Assembly (NCBI RefSeq): GCF_963675165.1
Contig: NC_087382.1
Span: 4,131,963-4,195,962 of the forward strand
Reading direction: 5' to 3'
Length of the DNA: 64,000 bases
From: Halichondria panicea
Taxonomy: Eukaryota > Porifera > Demospongiae > Suberitida > Halichondriidae
Below are positions 59,934 to 64,000 of the stretch, one piece after another. The notes under the pieces are model-generated. The model had not been told where the DNA came from and ran no database searches. It saw nothing but the letters and a program-made list of their open reading frames with translations. A program made the translations under genes and the position numbers. Each line of letters starts with the position of its first letter. The stretch's first letter is position 1.

Positions 59934-60933
59934 TTAATCACAACTACCAGAACTGTCATTGAGAGTTATACAACCTTTGGGACGCACTCGTAGCTCAGCG
60001 TAGTCGTAGGGATCAAAGCCACTAATATGAAGCTGAGGTTTCGGCATGTCAGTGAGATGCATATCGTAGCAACTCTTAAACCAGAACCCACCGTTGTTGT
60101 ATGCTGTTGAACAACTACCGGAGTATAGGTCATTATCTCGATCAAATGTGGAGAATTTCATTCCATTATGATACTGAAAGTAATCAGAACCTTTATATTG
60201 TTTGCCTGACACATGCAGTGTGTAGCTTGTATCAGGTCCATCCACTTTAAAGCTACCATACGAAAGAACTAGTTTTGTGCCACCAGTCTTTCTCAATTCA
60301 ACTTCGACCTCCATTGGCTCTCGACTCGTAAGACAGTGCATGTTCTTTAGTCCGTACCAGAACTCGCCACTCAGGTTCCCGAATCCATTCTCATATTCCA
60401 CCCACGACTTTTTGAATGAAACTCGCTCAGCAACGTCTGGTGTCCTTCGAACGAGAATGATCCATCCACCGTCACCACTCTCCATGTTACAGTGTGCTTG
60501 CATTGGGGAGAAGTTCAGGCCGAATGGCGTAGTTGTGTGGCAGACCTCGTTGATGTCATAGATCCCAGACTTTGGGTTGTGGTCAAACGTTTTAGACATT
60601 TGTGCTATCTGCAAATTTGTACAACATTGTTTAATCTATGGTGGTAACCTACCTGCATGTTGCATGCATGCGTTTTTTCATTGTCTATATAATTATATGC
60701 ACGGATATGGCATAAATTATTGCATTATTCTTTTACTGGTTGTATATATGTGTGTCATGTTTCTACGTTGTTACCTGGCAACAGTCCTTGTACATAGCTC
60801 TGGCACATGTTTTCTTCAGCTGTAGCACTTCCGTAAGAGATTGCTGAAAACGAGCGGAGCAATCACTGATTGGAGTACCAGTTGCAGTTGCCATGAGACC
60901 AGCAACGACTATCACCACTGCTTTCCACTCCAT
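59934..60933 (-). CDS. FReD locus 14: tandem unit 3, second gene
   Basis: Exon 1 60775-60933, exon 2 59934-60608, phase 0, 277 residues. It differs from loci 10 and 12 in one compact block: loop STFDRDNDLYSGSCSTAYNN and FWFKSCYDMHL, and tail CITLNDSSGSCD. The full DRDND calcium-type loop is present, unlike loci 10 and 12. TATAAAAG at 61013-61020. Confidence 0.85.
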
Positions 60934-62317
60934 GGTTAAAATTCTTGAATGAAAATTTATTGATGTGAAGATTTCTTTTGTCAATGGCAATTATTTTTTG
61001 CCTTGCACACTTCTTTTATACTGCCTGCATGACATTTGAACCCTTCAATGCTAAATTACAACTTGCATGGCATATACGTGACTATAACTATACTGTTTTG
61101 TTTGTATATACCTGATGACATGCATGTTTACATTCATTGTGGCATGGTTTCTTCCAAATCTTTATTGTAAGCACTGCCATATGCCTTGAACAATAACTAT
61201 AGGATGGTATTTAAATTCCATACAAGGATTGACATTTTGTTACTTTTGAATGTATGAGCTTTAGATTCTCTATAGCTATATAGTTTCCTCTGAATTGTGA
61301 TGTGGTGTTACAGATCTTACCACAATGGGGAAAGCTTTTACACAAACTTTCACATTTGCAATTATTGTTGGTATAACATATTAAAAAAACATTCCATTTC
61401 CATGTCAACAAGTGTGTGACCCCCCCCCCCCCAGAATCCCTGGACCCCCTCAACTACAATATAGTCTAACACGTACATAAAATAATGTATATAATTATAC
61501 CACAGTTTGTGGACGATTATCCAATAATTATATATCCCTCTATAACGCTTATAATGGGCCCATAACGATTTCTGTGTACTTGTTTACCACTGGCTGTCTC
61601 ACTAACTCTTATATAACGCCAGTTTGACTAATTTCCCATTAACCAGCTGACTATTATTAATAAGAGCTAGATTATTTCTTAGACTGCCTACTCTAGCCTC
61701 TCGATCAGCATTTAACTGGTACTATACTATACATGTACTGGATCATTGTTAAAAGTCCTTGATTGCTCAACCCTACAGCTGATATACTGTTTAAATAAGC
61801 GTGTGAGGTCTTGTACCGTATTACTAGATTATTTTTCGGGTGAAAAACCTTTGCGAATGAGCCAAATCAGCAGAAAATTTGATCATTTTGCAATCTAACT
61901 ATTGCGTTCTGGCAAGGATCGTGTGTATTTACTAAATTTAGATTTTGCGGATTTTATTGTTGCGAATTGATCAACCATCGCAAAGTTTGCAAATGTTTGA
62001 TGCTCGCAAAACATTCTAGCATTGTATATATTCTACCATATCTGCCTTCCTGTAATAATTATACTATGTGCATATTATTACCAATTAACTATTGCTTATA
62101 AAATACCATCATGCCCCTCCCTCTTGCCCCTCCCTCTTACTTATTTCTCCACACAATTTCTTCACAAAATAACGACTGCACTAAATAAGCACATGCAATA
62201 CAGAACCATGTGATTATCTATTATAAAGTACAGCTATATACACCTAACTATAAAAATGATAAAATTCCAGCTTTCTGTCTGTTCAGCTTAATTCTCACGG
62301 ATGAGCTCCTATTTAAG
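60934..62317. other. Intergenic FReD 14-15
   Basis: Same layout as 51621-53006 with small differences: poly-C tract near 61421, cassette, TTTTTCGGGTG element at about 61830-62005 and a CCCCTCCCTCTT repeat near 62113. Confidence 0.5.
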
Positions 62318-63281
62318 TTACTCGCACGTTGGTGCCATACATGACTTAGCACGAACTCTCATCTCAGCATAATCGAAGGCCATGAAACCTCCAGCGCTTC
62401 TTTGATGGAGCTGTGGACGAGGGTCTAATGATATACCAACGTTGTAGCAGTCGTCGACGTTGAACCACCACCCTCCATTTCTACGTGCAGCACATGGGTT
62501 TTCGTTGTTTCTATCTTCTGTAGTAAATTTCAATGCATTGTGATAACCAAAGAAGTCGAATCCAGTGTGCTGTTGGTCAGAAACTTGCAGTGTGTAGCTT
62601 GTGCCGGGTCCTTCAACTTGAAATTGACCATACGACAATATCAATTTTGTGCCGTTAATTTTGCTCACTTCAATTTCTACCTCCATTGGCTGTGCATTTG
62701 TAAGACAGTGCATGTTCTTTAGTCCGTACCAGAACTCGCCACTCAGGTTTCCGAATCCATTCTCATAATCGACCCAATTTCTGTCGAAATATATTCTCTC
62801 AGCAACGTTTGGTGTCCTTCGAACGAGAACGATCCATCCACCATCACCACTCTCCATGTTACAGCGTGCTTGCACTGGGGATAAGTCCAGGCCAAATGGC
62901 GTAGTTGGGCAGAAATCTTTGATGTTATAGATACCAGATTCCAGGTTTTGGTCCAGTAATGTTTTGGAGACTTGTGCTATCTGCGAATGTGTACGGTGGT
63001 TAAGGCATTGTATAATTATACATGTATTTAATTTAATTTTGTTATCTATTTGCTTGCTATGTACATATCCATGTATATGCAGTGAATAGCTTTATTTCAC
63101 TTGTACAAAATGTATGTATTACCTGGCAACAGTCCTTGTGCATAGCCGTGGTACATGTTTTCTTTAGCTGTAGCGCTTCCGTAAGAGATTGTTGGAAACG
63201 ATCGGAGCAATCGCTGATTGGAGTACCAGTTGCAGTTGCCATGAGACCAGCAACTACTATCACCACTGCTTTCCACTCCAT
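62318..63281 (-). CDS. FReD locus 15: tandem unit 4, first gene
   Basis: Exon 1 63123-63281, exon 2 62318-62980, phase 0, 273 residues. Nearly identical to loci 9 and 11, with KTCTTAMHKDCCQ in the stalk. The FReD mixes NALKFTTEDRN (locus 9-like start) with EVSKINGT (locus 11-like). TATAAAAG at 63370-63377. Confidence 0.85.
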
Positions 63282-64000
63282 GATTAAAATTCTTGACTAA
63301 AGATTTATTGATGTGAAGATTTCTTCTTAAAGCGTCTATTGTAATTATTTTTTGCCTCTCGCAAAACTCCTTTTATACTGTCTGATAGTCGATATGAAAA
63401 ACATGGCATAATTTTAACACTATATCACTGTTAGCATCCTCAGTGACTATACTCTATATGGTATCTCACTACATTGTCATTGTTCATAAAACTGCTGAGT
63501 CTACATGTCCTGTGAAGCCTTACAGGAATACAATGAGCTCGTTTAGCGTGTGATGTCTTGTGAACTTTGTATATATAGGCCTATACAGTGCATTATCTGT
63601 CACATCCTCTAAAGCCAACAACATGACTTCATCCATGTTGTGTACGGTAACGTACCGTTGCAAAGAAAAGTGTGTGACGGTTGACGAAGATTTTGTTTAA
63701 CTTTGCAAATTCGTAAAGTTAAGGCTTCGTGGTTTCATAATTATTAAACTCTTCAGGAAGGCCTTTCCAAACTTTTTTTTTCGAAGCAAGCGAACTTTTT
63801 CTTATGCAGCAGCCACATATGCGCCATCATGTGCAGTATTCCCAAATTACCCGAAGACTTCGCAAACTTTTTTTGCAACGTGTCGTACACATTTATTGCT
63901 GATGATGTGACTATACTTTAAATGTCTTATTGCCCGTTATTGACTGGTTGACTAGTAATTATGGCTTATAACCAACCTCAGCCTCGGGCGCACTAATTTC
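63282..64000. other. Right edge: start of the next tandem-unit spacer
   Basis: Matches 49308-49925, with an extra stretch (about 63568-63650) and the GTACCGTTGCAAAG element at about 63652-63890. The next FReD tail and gene would lie beyond the edge. Confidence 0.55.

Larger units (their letters stand above)
48300..64000. repeat. Tandem array of a two-gene unit of about 4.65 kb
   Basis: Stop codons of the odd loci lie at 48349, 53007, 57657 and 62318, spaced 4658, 4650 and 4661 bp. Even loci lie at 50624, 55300 and 59934, spaced 4676 and 4634 bp. Coding and intergenic sequence are almost identical between units, including mobile elements and FReD tails. The array runs past the right edge. Confidence 0.9.

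Overview
The window looks like nuclear DNA of a marine invertebrate, most likely a demosponge. It is AT-rich and studded with ATAATTAT and TGCATGCA words. Introns are short (about 58 bp to a few kb) with GT-AG ends. Small transposons are dense, and the death-fold and WSYINYSLL-type modules are the kind I know from sponge and cnidarian genomes. The species call is inference. All gene models come from reading splice sites and frames by eye.

Region 1 (1-23.4 kb, mostly minus strand) holds three tandem copies of one gene family. Exon order is ubiquitin-like domain (UBL), CARD-like death fold, short linker exon, WSYINYSLL-type module, then a PITH domain (the proteasome-binding domain of TXNL1) on five small exons. 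Exon phases agree through the chain, so this reads as one gene and not as neighbours. Copy A (5311 to the left edge) is cut by the window. Copy B (13332-6362) is open in every exon and carries two CARD-linker exon pairs. Copy C (22743-15829) has one base missing in the module exon. A small unrecognised plus-strand gene (22905-23606) starts head-to-head with copy C; a broken copy sits beside copy B. A kinase fragment lies between copies B and C. Introns carry several transposons, a nested 3.4 kb insertion and a 90-bp minisatellite.

Region 2 (23.9-28.9 kb) holds an eight-exon, minus-strand geranylgeranyl-reductase-family flavoprotein of 483 residues with an N-terminal membrane segment. A two-exon small gene of unknown function lies head-to-head with it.

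Region 3 (29.2-63.3 kb) is an array of 15 minus-strand fibrinogen-related (FReD) genes. Each has exon 1 (signal peptide plus a short Cys-rich stalk ending in DCCQ) and exon 2 (one FReD of about 215 residues). Eleven look intact and four are broken (loci 4, 5, 7, 13). A TATAAAAG-type box lies about 75-90 bp upstream of nearly every start codon. From 48.3 kb to the right edge the array is a recent tandem repeat of a two-gene unit of about 4.65 kb. Intergenic DNA holds terminal-inverted-repeat elements (one piggyBac-like element nested in another), one likely solo LTR, and stranded FReD tails.

The intact FReD genes would make secreted lectin-like proteins. The UBL-CARD-PITH family suggests a cytosolic link between death-fold signalling and the proteasome. 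Both functions are inferred.
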